Shown here piece after piece: positions 8,656 through 17,520 of a stretch of 50,574 nt of DNA. Source of the stretch: an uncultured Bacteriovoracaceae bacterium (GTDB lineage Bacteria; Bdellovibrionota; Bacteriovoracia; Bacteriovoracales; Bacteriovoracaceae). The notes under the pieces are model-generated. The model saw nothing but the letters and a program-made list of their open reading frames with translations, searched no databases and was not told where the DNA came from. Positions within the stretch are counted from its first letter, which is position 1, and the number at the start of each line of letters is the position of its first letter. The position numbers were made by a program, and so were the translations under genes. The stretch is from positions 1 to 50,574 of the forward strand of contig CATLOT010000027.1 of NCBI GenBank assembly GCA_950054155.1, written 5' to 3'.

Positions 8656-9666
8656 ATGCGTAGCGACTATACCTATACTGATAAGCAAAATCCACACGCC
8701 CTAAGAAGCCGTGAAATGCTCAAGAAGTATCCGCAAATTAAAGAGTGGATGAAGCCTTATCCGATGACAGCCTTTTGGATCACTCTTGTCACTCTCACCC
8801 AATTAGTCACGGCCTATGCCATCGTTCACTTTGACCTCAATGGCTGGTGGATCTTTGCCCTCTCCTACACCATTGGAGCCCTTGCCAGTCACGCTCTCTT
8901 TGTCCTCATTCATGAGGCCTGTCACGATGCCATCTTTAAGAAGAAAATTTGGAATAAGTGGTGGGGAATATTTTGTAATATTGGTCAGGGCTTTCCCTCG
9001 GCCATGAGCTTTCGCACCTTTCACCTTCTTCACCACTCCCACCTCAATGAATATGATAACGATGCCGATCTCGCCTTTAATTGGGAGGCCCGTCTCGTAA
9101 AGAATATTTGGTGGCGCAAGGTCTTGTGGTTTTTGGCCTTCTTTCTCATCGAGTCCATTCGTCCCTCACGCCTTAAAAAGGGGAAGACTTTTGAGATGTG
9201 GTCACTCATTAATATCGCCTTTATCATCGGGACAAATCTCGCCATCTATTTCTTCATCGGTCCTTGGGCCCTTGGCTATATTATTCTCTCAAGCCTCTTT
9301 AGTGTCGGCCTTCATCCAGTGGGCGCGCGCTGGGTGCAAGAGCATTACACCTACCAAGAAGGTCAAGAAACCTATGGCTACTATGGCATTCTCAATAAAA
9401 TTCAATTCAATATTGGCTATCACAATGAGCATCATGACTTCTATCGCGTGCCTTGGATTCATCTTCCTAAAATAAAAGCGCTAGCACCCGAGTATTACGA
9501 TAACCTATTCTCACATAAATCTTGGACACTTCTTCTTTTAGACTTTATCTTTAATCCTGAACGGGACCTCTACTTACGAATAGTGCGCAAGCGGGATAAC
9601 AAATCACGAAAGAATGATGAGCAATCCACACAAGGCGCTGGTTCCCAACCCAGTTTTGCTAAGTGA
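8656..9666 (+). CDS. DES1-like sphingolipid/fatty acid desaturase
   Basis: This is a 336-residue integral membrane di-iron desaturase. The three histidine boxes are HEACHD (86-91), HLLHHSH (123-129) and NEHHDF (257-262), separated by hydrophobic segments. The N-terminus (SREMLKKYPQIKEWMKP) and the segment QETYGYYG...GYHNEHHDF followed by PEYYDNL closely resemble eukaryotic dihydroceramide delta-4 desaturase (DES1/DEGS1), more so than ordinary acyl-lipid desaturases. A ceramide or sphingoid substrate is therefore likely. Bacteriovorax stolpii is known to contain sphingophosphonolipids, which supports this. It opens a coupled operon with DUF924, a lipid kinase and a hydrolase. Confidence 0.85.
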   Translation: MRSDYTYTDKQNPHALRSREMLKKYPQIKEWMKPYPMTAFWITLVTLTQLVTAYAIVHFDLNGWWIFALSYTIGALASHALFVLIHEACHDAIFKKKIWNKWWGIFCNIGQGFPSAMSFRTFHLLHHSHLNEYDNDADLAFNWEARLVKNIWWRKVLWFLAFFLIESIRPSRLKKGKTFEMWSLINIAFIIGTNLAIYFFIGPWALGYIILSSLFSVGLHPVGARWVQEHYTYQEGQETYGYYGILNKIQFNIGYHNEHHDFYRVPWIHLPKIKALAPEYYDNLFSHKSWTLLLLDFIFNPERDLYLRIVRKRDNKSRKNDEQSTQGAGSQPSFAK

Positions 9667-9672
9667 GATAAA

Positions 9673-10212
9673 ATGGAATTTAGAGAAGTACTGCGTTTTT
9701 GGTTTGAAGAACTCAAGCCTGAGCAATGGTTTAAGCAAGATGAAGAACTTGATAAGGCGATAAGCGATAAATTTGGGGCCATCCACCACCAGGCCACCCT
9801 CGGCGAACTTGAGGACTGGCGTGACTCCCCTCGTGGCCGCCTCGCTGAGATTCTCGTCATTGATCAATTTTCACGCAATATTTACCGAAATGACGCCAAA
9901 AGCTTCGCATGGGACTCGATGGCACTTTGCCTGTCGCAAGAGGCGATCAGAAGAGGCTGCCAAGAAGATCTTTCAAGCCCTAAAAAAGCCTTTCTTTATA
10001 TGCCATTTATGCATTCAGAATCTGCTCAAATCCACCGACAAGCTGTTGAACTTTATAGTGAACCAGGGTTGGAGTACAACCTTGAGTTTGAATACAAACA
10101 TAAAGAGATCATCGATCGCTTTGGCCGCTACCCCCATCGCAATGCCGTACTTGGGCGGGAGTCCACACCAGAAGAGATCGAGTTTCTTAAACAGGATGAC
10201 TCAAGCTTTTGA
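9673..10212 (+). CDS. DUF924 family protein
   Basis: This 179-residue protein matches DUF924 closely. The family pattern begins with VLRFWFEELKPEQWF, followed by LGELEDWRDSPRGRLAEILVIDQFSRNIYR, the AFLYMPFMHSES segment and HKEIIDRFGRYPHRN near the end. The family has a helical, TPR-like fold and no established biochemical role. It lies 6 bases after the desaturase and its stop overlaps the TTG start of the lipid kinase-like gene, so it belongs to the lipid operon by position. Confidence 0.9.
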   Translation: MEFREVLRFWFEELKPEQWFKQDEELDKAISDKFGAIHHQATLGELEDWRDSPRGRLAEILVIDQFSRNIYRNDAKSFAWDSMALCLSQEAIRRGCQEDLSSPKKAFLYMPFMHSESAQIHRQAVELYSEPGLEYNLEFEYKHKEIIDRFGRYPHRNAVLGRESTPEEIEFLKQDDSSF

Positions 10213-10865
10213 CTAACGACACCGCACCAACAGCAACCCGCAAAAGTCTTCAGATTCCCCGTAGACTCTTTCACTGTTCCATGGGACTTAGTGTGGGTCT
10301 CGTCTATCAATTTCTTCTAACCCACTCACGGGCCATTTATATTTTAGGCTTTTGTGCCTGTATCGTTTATATCCTCGAACAAGTGCGCGTAAATTATCCT
10401 GAGCTTAGCAGTAAAATTAAACTCATTAATAAGTATATCTTTCGCGCAGAAGAACAACTTAAAGAGAGCGCAGGGGTTCCCTACGTGATGGGCCTTCTTC
10501 TCACACTCATCAGTTTTCCAAAAGTGGTCGCCCTGGTCGCCATTTATACTCTGGCCGTGGCCGATCCCCTCTCTGCGATTATCGGCATTCGCTTTGGTAA
10601 GAAGAAAATCTCTGAAAATAAATCATTTGAAGGAAGTGGCGCTTTCTTTCTCTCTAGCTTTATTATCACTTTTCTCGTTTTCTTTTGGTGGAGTAGCTAC
10701 CTAGAAATAATGTTAGGCCCTCTTCTTCTTTTAAGTTTCCTTGTGGCCATTTGCACCACCCTCTTTGAACTCATCCCCTTAAGAATTGATGACAACCTCA
10801 CGATTCCTCTTTTCACGGCGGGAACAACGCTTCTTCTTTGTGGACTTCTAGGAGTGCCTCTTTAA
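10209..10865 (+). CDS. SEC59/DGK1/phytol-kinase-type CTP-dependent lipid kinase
   Basis: This 218-residue polytopic membrane protein has about six helices. Family marks are RRLFHCSMG near the N-terminus, a conserved Glu in YILEQVRVNYPE, ADPLSAIIGIRFGKKK, the NKSFEGSGAFFLSS segment and a late ELIPLRIDDNLTIPL. These are shared by dolichol kinase, phytol kinase and yeast CTP-dependent diacylglycerol kinase. The substrate is unknown; next to a DES1-like desaturase a sphingoid, ceramide or polyprenol alcohol is a reasonable inference. It begins with TTG overlapping the previous TGA, and its TAA overlaps the ATG of the next gene, so expression is coupled on both sides. Confidence 0.8.
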   Translation: MTNDTAPTATRKSLQIPRRLFHCSMGLSVGLVYQFLLTHSRAIYILGFCACIVYILEQVRVNYPELSSKIKLINKYIFRAEEQLKESAGVPYVMGLLLTLISFPKVVALVAIYTLAVADPLSAIIGIRFGKKKISENKSFEGSGAFFLSSFIITFLVFFWWSSYLEIMLGPLLLLSFLVAICTTLFELIPLRIDDNLTIPLFTAGTTLLLCGLLGVPL

Positions 10866-11596
10866 TGAAGTGCTTCGATTCAAAAGTTGAGGCCCAAGGT
10901 CTCTATCAATTTCAAGTCCACGCAAACCATGAATTAAAAGAGCGCCGCTTTGATAGGATCATCTTTCTTCTTCACGGCTATAGCGAAACAGGTTTTAAGA
11001 TCTATAAACGCCTTGGAGTGAAGCTTGATAAGCTCATCGGAAGTAACACGCTCATCCTCGCTCCCAATGCGCCCTTTCCCCTTCCGAAGGCCTTTCCCCT
11101 CAGCACCAATGAAGCGAAGACAAAGGAAGAGCTTCTTCAAGGTTTTGCCTGGTACTTCTATCATAGTGCCACAAATGAGTTTCTCATTGACTATAAAGTT
11201 CCTGCCCAAATGCTCACAAACTATATCACCGAAGTACTAGACCTTTACGCCACGGAGAAGGCACCTTTTCAAATCATAGGTTACTCTCAAGGGGGCTACC
11301 TTGGGCCCTTCTTGGCCCAAGAGCTCGTGAAGAGCTCCCTTGTGCCAGAGAAGGTCATTGCCCTTAATTGCTCTATCAGAAGTGACCTTTTAAACGAGGT
11401 CCCCTCCTATCCTCTTTATCAGTTACAAGGCACAGAAGATAAGATCATTGATACTAAGCTCGCCTTTGAGCGCTTTGAAAAATTAAAAGCGCGTGGCCTA
11501 AAGGCGGGAGAATTTCAATGGATCGAGGGCGTTGATCACTTCCTTAAAGGGGATTTGACAGAGGCGTGTCTTAAAATCGCCACCTCTCCTCAATAG
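10865..11596 (+). CDS. Alpha/beta hydrolase (phospholipase/carboxylesterase type)
   Basis: This is a 243-residue serine hydrolase. It shows the oxyanion segment FLLHGYSETG, the nucleophile elbow GYSQGG, an acid candidate in GTEDKIID, and the catalytic His in GVDHFLKGD, in the usual order for the carboxylesterase/phospholipase group. No signal peptide is seen. The ATG at 10865 overlaps the stop of the kinase-like gene (TAATG) and is preferred over an in-frame upstream codon at 10838. Position suggests a role in lipid turnover. Its end overlaps the convergent CorA-like gene by 26 bases. Confidence 0.8.
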   Translation: MKCFDSKVEAQGLYQFQVHANHELKERRFDRIIFLLHGYSETGFKIYKRLGVKLDKLIGSNTLILAPNAPFPLPKAFPLSTNEAKTKEELLQGFAWYFYHSATNEFLIDYKVPAQMLTNYITEVLDLYATEKAPFQIIGYSQGGYLGPFLAQELVKSSLVPEKVIALNCSIRSDLLNEVPSYPLYQLQGTEDKIIDTKLAFERFEKLKARGLKAGEFQWIEGVDHFLKGDLTEACLKIATSPQ

Positions 11597-12479
11597 CTTC
11601 AATACGAGAATTAAGACGGTGATAAAACTTGGTTCTTCCTAGCCACCACTTCACGAAAACACGATCAATAAAGCGAAGCACGTTAAAGCCAAGAAAGACT
11701 AACCCCACAATCCCCAAGAGAATATAAATCACATAGAAGGTGCCTTGAGGGTTTTCGCTAAAAAAGAGATTTTGGGTGTTCATCCCAAAGAAGCCTACAA
11801 TCAGGTTGAGGGGGAGAAAGAGACCGCTGAGAACCGTTAAGAAGTAGATGTTGCGGTTCATTTTTTCGTCTTTGAGAGAGCTAAAGAAGTTATGAAGGTT
11901 ATCAAGACGTCCGAGAGAGCCTTGGACAGTGTGGTAGAGATAGCTCACTTCGGCGTTAAGAGCTGAATAATCAAGAGCAATATCCTTACCCTCTTCTTTT
12001 AGCTCAAAGGACTTAATAACATCTTTTAAAATAAAGAGTTGGCGCCCTAGGGTGCGCTCCATCTTGGCCATCACCTTCTTAAGATCAAACCAGTCATTAA
12101 GAAAGGCAGAGCTTGCCTTTCTTTCAAAGAGTTGGTCTTCTAATTTCTCTAGTTCCCCTCCATAGAGAAGAACAATTTCTTTAAGCTTTTCGAGGCGATG
12201 AAAGAGCTGATCGACAAAATCAAATTGATGGGCACTGAAGACTTCAAAGTCCCCCTCCCCATACTTAAAAACCTTATCTTGGACAAAGAGAAATTTCTCA
12301 CAGTATGACTCAAGGTGACCATTTTGGTGATAGAGCGAGCGAAAAACGAAGAAATCAACTGAGCCAATTTTATAAAACTGAGTCGGAAGATCCGTCTCCT
12401 TAAGCTCATCGCTAAGCTCTTCTTTTAGGTGCCCAATTTCATCTGCGCTAATAAGCGACTCTATTTCAGACCAGCTCAT
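11571..12479 (-). CDS. CorA-family divalent metal transporter
   Basis: This is a roughly 302-residue CorA-like protein: a long cytoplasmic alpha/beta and helical domain (coiled-coil segments around residues 100-215) and two C-terminal membrane helices joined by the signature GMN (VGFFGMNTQN). CorA pentamers move Mg2+ or related ions through the inner membrane. After the second helix the tail runs as a basic cytoplasmic extension. The start at 12479 is chosen because GAGGGAGGACTA precedes it, in preference to an in-frame ATG nine codons upstream. Confidence 0.85.
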   Translation of the reverse strand: MSWSEIESLISADEIGHLKEELSDELKETDLPTQFYKIGSVDFFVFRSLYHQNGHLESYCEKFLFVQDKVFKYGEGDFEVFSAHQFDFVDQLFHRLEKLKEIVLLYGGELEKLEDQLFERKASSAFLNDWFDLKKVMAKMERTLGRQLFILKDVIKSFELKEEGKDIALDYSALNAEVSYLYHTVQGSLGRLDNLHNFFSSLKDEKMNRNIYFLTVLSGLFLPLNLIVGFFGMNTQNLFFSENPQGTFYVIYILLGIVGLVFLGFNVLRFIDRVFVKWWLGRTKFYHRLNSRIEAIEERWRF

Positions 12480-12515
12480 TAGTCCTCCCTCTTCTTTAAA
12501 AGACAATAGATATCT

Positions 12516-15500
12516 TTATTGTAAGGGAACTTCGGGCGTTTCGTCTTTAGAATTATGAGCTGGATCACCACTTGTTTGCGCTTTAGCCTCGGCCGGCTTA
12601 GTTTTTTTAGAGAACTTCGTGCCAAGGGAGCTCATAAGCTTAAGAATGTCAGTTTGAATGCCAAGCATCGCAGGAATGAGAAAGAGGGTGAGAAAGGTCG
12701 CAAGAAAGAGCCCCCAGCCCATTGAAAGCGCGAGAGGTTTAGTAAATCCGCTATCCCCACCAATGCCGTAGGCCATGGGAAAGACACCACCAAGTGTTGT
12801 GATACTGGTCAGAAGAATGGCCCTGATTCTTGTGAGGGCGCCTGCGATAATTTCATCATGACTGAATTTCTTCTTTGAAGCGACAATATGATTAATGGTG
12901 TCCACCATTATAAGGGAATCATTAACTACAACACCGGCCATTCCAATGATCCCTACAATCGCCATCACATCAATACTTTGGCCATGAAAGTAAAAGGCCC
13001 AAATAACGCCAACGACACCAAAGGGAATGGCCGCACAAATCAGCAGGGGCTGAAAGAGGGAATTGAGGACGACCGCAAGAACGAGAAAAATCAAGAGGAC
13101 ACAAAAGATTGCCATCTTATTCATGGATTTCTTATTCTTGGCCGCATTGTCATCAGCATCCTCCACGATAAAGCGAAGCGACTCAAATTGTGTGCCTAAG
13201 GGCTTTACAAGTTCATCTAATTTTTTAACAAAGACTTCTTTCTTTATTTTTTCGGGATCAAACTTTACATCGACGATATAGGTGCGTTGAAGGTCGCGGT
13301 GGCTAATCTCGCGAAGACGCTTAGTCTTACTCCAAGAGCCTAGGTCTTTAAGGCGATGAATACGCCCAAAGTTTCCAAGAATGGGAAGGTTATTAAGTTC
13401 TTTATAATCAAGCTCATCACTATCTCGAAAGAACGAATACACTTTAATACTCTCGCCATTATAGCGTACTTCTTTAATCTTTCTTTTAATCACAAATTGG
13501 CGCAGCTGCTCACTTAAGGCTATTGGTGTAATATTATAGCTTTTAAGGGCTGAATCATTGAGGTTAAAGCGCCAAGTCTCTATCACAAGCTTAGGATCAA
13601 GATAAACGCTCTTCGTTTCGGGAAGCTCAAGGGAGCGCTCCTTAACAAGGTCAAGAAGGTTCTCAAGATCAACCTGTTGTTTGCCGACGATTTTAACCCT
13701 TACTGTATGGGCCTTATCTTCTTCAAAACCATTCTTTTCAACGAGGGCCTCAAGTTTCTCAAAATCATCTGTCTTAAGTTTGGGAAGCTCTTCATTAAGA
13801 AAGTCACGCACTCGCTTTTTTGCCGCCTCTATATCAGGGTGTGTTTGGCTAAAGCGCACACTATAAAAGCCATAGCGCTTCCCATTATATTCCTTTCCAC
13901 TAACCCAGGCCCAGCCTAAGTTTCCTTCAATATAGGAATAGTCCTTCTTATCAAGCTTTTTAAGAAGCTCCCAAAGGGGCTGCATCTTCTCTTCCGTATG
14001 ATCTAAACTAGGACTCTCCTTAAGGATTGCCACAATAGATACTTTCTCACTTGAAATATTGAGATTAAAATTAAAGGGCACCTTTTCTGAAGCAAAATAA
14101 AAGGTCCAACCACTAAAGGCGACAAAAATGACAATGAGGGGGTAGCGCCACTTAAGGGAAAACTTAAGGAGCCTGCCATAGACCCGCTTCACCATTGCCA
14201 TCAGGCCAGATTCTTTGTGAATAATAGGCTTCTTTACAAAGTGGGCCAGGTGATTAGGAAGAACAAAGAAAGACTCAATTAAACTCATTCCAAGGGCGGC
14301 AATGACAACCCAGGGAATCGCCGCAAGAAAATCAGAAAGGCCATCTCCTCCAAAGAGAATGGGAGAAAAGGCGACGATGGTCGTGAGGACAGTACCGATG
14401 ATAGGAACCATCGTTTTCTTTACAGCAAGGTAAGCAGCTTCCTTGGGCGAGTGCCCCTCTTCAAGAAATTGCATATACTGTTCAGAGACAATAATGGCAT
14501 CATCCACCAGAATTCCAAGAATAAGAATCATCCCTACAACACTAATGAGATCCACCTTCATCCCCATGCCACCAAGAACGATAAAGGTCGCAAAATAGGC
14601 AAGCGGCAGGCCAAAGGTCGTCATAAGAGACGTCTTAAGGCCAAGAAAAGCAAAGAGGACGAGAACGACTAAAATCACCCCCATAATGGCGTTATTCTTT
14701 AAAACATTGAGTTGGCGCTCAATGAAAGAGGAGCTATTTTCAGTGATTTCAACACTGACTCCCTTTGGGGTAAGTTTATTATACTTTTCAACCACAGCAT
14801 TAACATCCTCTTTAGTCGCGAGGGTATCGGCTTCTAGGTCTTTAAAGATGTTGAGGCTTATGGATTTAATACCGTTGGTGTATTGACGATACTCTTCTTT
14901 AGGAAGGCCGTAGCTGACTTTGGCCACATCCTTTAGAAGAACATTATTGCCACTGGCATTACCTTGAATGATCATATTATTAAGATCATCGAGACCTTCT
15001 ACTTTTCTCTCTAACTGCACACCAATGGTGCTCTCTCCCCTTTCAAAAGAGCCCACAGGTAGGGGGCGAAACTGATCGCCAATAAGCCTTTGAATATCGA
15101 CGGGATTTAAGCGATAGCGTGCGAGAGCTTTTTGATCAAATTGAATGCGGATTTCGGGAGTGCTGGCGCGGTCATTGACCTTAACAATTCCCGGTACCTT
15201 TCTAAGGGCGTCAGAGAAATCTTTTAGCCACTTGCGGTGCTGCGGGTTCTCTTTTTCAAAATTTAAAACACTCATGGAAGTAAACCAAAAATTGGTCACC
15301 TTTTGATTAACGACATTGAGTTGCTCAATATCTTGAGGAAGTTCACTTCTGACCCCTTCAACAGCTGCTTTGACTTCTTCAAAGAGGTCCGTTTGCTCAG
15401 TTGCACTAAGCCCTTCTTTCATACGAATGGTAATTCTCGCACTGCCTTCAGTACTGTAGCTATTGATTTGATCAATTCCTGAAAAGTTTTGAACGGCCTC

Positions 15501-15707
15501 TTCAAGGGGAAAGGTGACGTGGTTTTCAACTTGGTCGGGACTCGCCCCTTCTAAAAAGGTTGAAATCTGTATCTGATTAATTTTCCATTGGGGAACCAGA
15601 TCCGTTTTCATATTCATAAACGACACGGCCCCAAGAATCATCACAAAAGCTGAGATAAGATTCACAAGGAAGGTGCGCTCAATAAAGAATTGAATAAGAC
15701 GGTTCAT
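12516..15707 (-). CDS. RND efflux transporter permease subunit, orphan
   Basis: This protein of about 1063 residues has the AcrB/MexF-type layout: an N-terminal membrane helix, a large periplasmic porter domain, a helix block containing GILVDDAIIVSE, a second periplasmic domain and a second helix block with MAGVVVNDSLIMVD and FPMAYGIGGDSG. It should export a substrate using the proton gradient. No membrane-fusion protein or outer-membrane channel gene is adjacent, although these usually accompany RND pumps. The tail is rich in Pro, Glu and Thr. Of the two adjacent ATGs, the second is better spaced from AAGGAAG. Confidence 0.9.
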   Translation of the reverse strand: MNRLIQFFIERTFLVNLISAFVMILGAVSFMNMKTDLVPQWKINQIQISTFLEGASPDQVENHVTFPLEEAVQNFSGIDQINSYSTEGSARITIRMKEGLSATEQTDLFEEVKAAVEGVRSELPQDIEQLNVVNQKVTNFWFTSMSVLNFEKENPQHRKWLKDFSDALRKVPGIVKVNDRASTPEIRIQFDQKALARYRLNPVDIQRLIGDQFRPLPVGSFERGESTIGVQLERKVEGLDDLNNMIIQGNASGNNVLLKDVAKVSYGLPKEEYRQYTNGIKSISLNIFKDLEADTLATKEDVNAVVEKYNKLTPKGVSVEITENSSSFIERQLNVLKNNAIMGVILVVLVLFAFLGLKTSLMTTFGLPLAYFATFIVLGGMGMKVDLISVVGMILILGILVDDAIIVSEQYMQFLEEGHSPKEAAYLAVKKTMVPIIGTVLTTIVAFSPILFGGDGLSDFLAAIPWVVIAALGMSLIESFFVLPNHLAHFVKKPIIHKESGLMAMVKRVYGRLLKFSLKWRYPLIVIFVAFSGWTFYFASEKVPFNFNLNISSEKVSIVAILKESPSLDHTEEKMQPLWELLKKLDKKDYSYIEGNLGWAWVSGKEYNGKRYGFYSVRFSQTHPDIEAAKKRVRDFLNEELPKLKTDDFEKLEALVEKNGFEEDKAHTVRVKIVGKQQVDLENLLDLVKERSLELPETKSVYLDPKLVIETWRFNLNDSALKSYNITPIALSEQLRQFVIKRKIKEVRYNGESIKVYSFFRDSDELDYKELNNLPILGNFGRIHRLKDLGSWSKTKRLREISHRDLQRTYIVDVKFDPEKIKKEVFVKKLDELVKPLGTQFESLRFIVEDADDNAAKNKKSMNKMAIFCVLLIFLVLAVVLNSLFQPLLICAAIPFGVVGVIWAFYFHGQSIDVMAIVGIIGMAGVVVNDSLIMVDTINHIVASKKKFSHDEIIAGALTRIRAILLTSITTLGGVFPMAYGIGGDSGFTKPLALSMGWGLFLATFLTLFLIPAMLGIQTDILKLMSSLGTKFSKKTKPAEAKAQTSGDPAHNSKDETPEVPLQ

Positions 15708-15710
15708 CAT

Positions 15711-16038
15711 CTTCCTTATACCAAAGAGAAGGCCCTAAAAGCGTTGTTGAGAACATTTTACAAGCCCTCATGGCAGCATTTATGGGCACTTTAAAGGATT
15801 TTCAAAACTAAATAAATATTGCGAAAATATAATCTTTTTTTCTTTTTAAGTCACTGAATTTACAAACGCAAAACCTCTTTTTTAGCACTTACAGCTTCGA
15901 GGCCCTTGAGGGGATGGCCCAATTTGTTAGGCTAACGATACCCATGAGACAGAGTCATTGGTTTTTGAGTAGTACGTCCGTCACTGTTGTATGTAAGCCG
16001 ATTCAAAAATCCAATCTTTAGAGAAATCTGGAGATGTC
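15711..16038. promoter_or_regulatory. Divergent intergenic region between RND pump and gliding cluster
   Basis: This 328-bp AT-rich gap separates the divergent RND gene and the CglB-like gene. It holds a TATAAT at 15828-15833 without a convincing -35, a small CCC-TTGA-GGG palindrome near 15912, and a GGAG ribosome site before the ATG at 16039. No ORF or RNA gene is seen. A GCCGATTC at 15997 resembles a sigma-28 -10 but lacks a -35. Confidence 0.4.
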
Positions 16039-17505
16039 ATGTTTACATTAAACTCGTATCAGAAGTCGTTCGCGGCTACTCTGTTCGTTTTATTGTTCAC
16101 TGGCTGTAATCAACAGGAATTCTATGAAAAAGAATTTCTGGCTGGCGTTGGAATCCCCGACGACACCATCACGATTCCAGACAATGGCGGTACGACGAGC
16201 GGCGGCTCTACCTCAGGCGGTTCAACAACTGGTGGTAACGTAGACGGTGGTTCTACTACAGGTGGTTCATCTACCGGTGGTACTTCTACTGCTGGTTCTA
16301 CAACTGGTTCAAGCACAGGTGGTTCATCTACTGGTGGTACCTCAACTGCTGGTTCAACTACTGGTTCTAGCACAGGTGGTTCTACTACTGGTGGTACTTC
16401 AACTGCTGGTTCAACTACTGGTTCTAGCACAGGTGGTTCTTCTACAGGTGGTTCTACTACAGGTGGTTCTTCTACTGGTGGTACTTCAACTGCTGGGTCA
16501 ACTACTGGTTCTAGCACAGGTGGTTCTTCTACTGGTGGTACTTCAACTGCTGGGTCAACTACTGGTTCTAGCACAGGCGGTTCATCTACTGGTGGTTCTA
16601 CTACTGGCGGATCAACGACAGGTGGCGATCCTCAACCAGGTGTTTGTGGTTCAGGTACCCTTCAAAATGCAAGTGACACGTTCACACAGAACACTGCTCA
16701 AAATGCTAAAGTTGACATCCTTTGGGTTGTTGATGACTCAGGTTCAATGGGAGATGAGCAAGCGGCCCTCTCTTATAACTTTGATGTTTTCATCAATGAC
16801 TTCATCCAAAGAGATATCGACTTTCAGATGGCCATTACGACAACTGATCCGAGAAGTGGACGCTCAGGTGTTATGAAAGGTGATGCTAGCCGTCTGACTC
16901 GTGAAGCTGCGAGGGCAGATGCTGACGCTTTTAAGGACTACTTTAAGCAGGCTATTCAGGTGGGAACACGAGGTTCTGGTAGTGAAAGAGGTCTTCAAAC
17001 GTCAAATGATTTCTTTGATAACTACAGAAGCTGGACACGTGATGATGCTTACCTGGTTGTTGTTTATCTTTCAGATGAGCAAGATCAATCATCAGGTGCT
17101 GTGGAAAATTATGTGAATGGTCTGAGAAGTCTTAAAACTCAGCCTGGTATGGTTAAGGCCTACTCAATCGTAACGCAAACTATTGATCCCCGTAAGCAGT
17201 GGGAGACAAGAGGGACTCGTTATGAAGAGGCATCAAACCTTACAGGTGGTGAAATCGCTGATATTCACCAAGACTTTCATACGACTCTTAGTAACTTCGG
17301 TTTCAAGATTCTTGAACTCCTTGATAGCTTCCCTCTATCAGGTGTGCCAGTGAATACTGATATCGAGATTTCAGTGAATGGTCAGCCTATTACAGTTGGC
17401 TGGACCTATGATGCTCAAGCTCGTGTGATTAAATTTGATAGAAGTGCCATTCCAAACGAAGGTTCAATTGTAATCGCCTACTACCAACAGTGTGTAGGTC
17501 AGTAA
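16039..17505 (+). CDS. CglB-like von Willebrand A surface lipoprotein (gliding adhesin)
   Basis: This is a 488-residue lipoprotein. The signal peptide ends in LLFTGC, so Cys23 is the lipidation site. Residues about 50-196 are a Ser/Thr/Gly linker of tandem repeats. A von Willebrand A domain follows, with a MIDAS DxSxS at 232-236 (DDSGS), where adhesion proteins bind a metal ion. The C-terminal part (NTDIEISVNGQPITVGWTY) looks like a small beta domain with a final Cys. CglB of Myxococcus is a VWA outer-membrane lipoprotein adhesin of the gliding machine. The next gene is an outer-membrane barrel and the motor genes follow, so a CglB role is the best reading. The repeat stalk is not a feature I associate with Myxococcus CglB. 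Confidence 0.8.
   Translation: MFTLNSYQKSFAATLFVLLFTGCNQQEFYEKEFLAGVGIPDDTITIPDNGGTTSGGSTSGGSTTGGNVDGGSTTGGSSTGGTSTAGSTTGSSTGGSSTGGTSTAGSTTGSSTGGSTTGGTSTAGSTTGSSTGGSSTGGSTTGGSSTGGTSTAGSTTGSSTGGSSTGGTSTAGSTTGSSTGGSSTGGSTTGGSTTGGDPQPGVCGSGTLQNASDTFTQNTAQNAKVDILWVVDDSGSMGDEQAALSYNFDVFINDFIQRDIDFQMAITTTDPRSGRSGVMKGDASRLTREAARADADAFKDYFKQAIQVGTRGSGSERGLQTSNDFFDNYRSWTRDDAYLVVVYLSDEQDQSSGAVENYVNGLRSLKTQPGMVKAYSIVTQTIDPRKQWETRGTRYEEASNLTGGEIADIHQDFHTTLSNFGFKILELLDSFPLSGVPVNTDIEISVNGQPITVGWTYDAQARVIKFDRSAIPNEGSIVIAYYQQCVGQ
16190..16625 (+). repeat. Tandem repeats encoding a Ser/Thr/Gly stalk
   Basis: The coding DNA consists of near-identical short units; the clearest is a 57-bp (19-codon) unit containing GGTSTAGSTTGSS, present five times, interspersed with shorter GGS-T units. 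High identity between units suggests recent expansion and a potential for copy-number change by slippage or recombination. Long ORFs in other frames across this stretch are by-products of the repeat. Confidence 0.85.
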
Positions 17506-17520
17506 TAAGGAAGTAGAATA

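Noticed and set aside
15997-16004. GCCGATTC resembling a sigma-28 -10 before the CglB-like gene
   Set aside because: No -35 element at the required distance; six of eight matches alone are not enough.
16122-16876. Long ORFs on the other strand and in another frame across the Ser/Thr/Gly stalk
   Set aside because: They are low-complexity by-products (EPPVVEPV and LLVVLQLL patterns) of the tandem DNA repeats and have no start signals.
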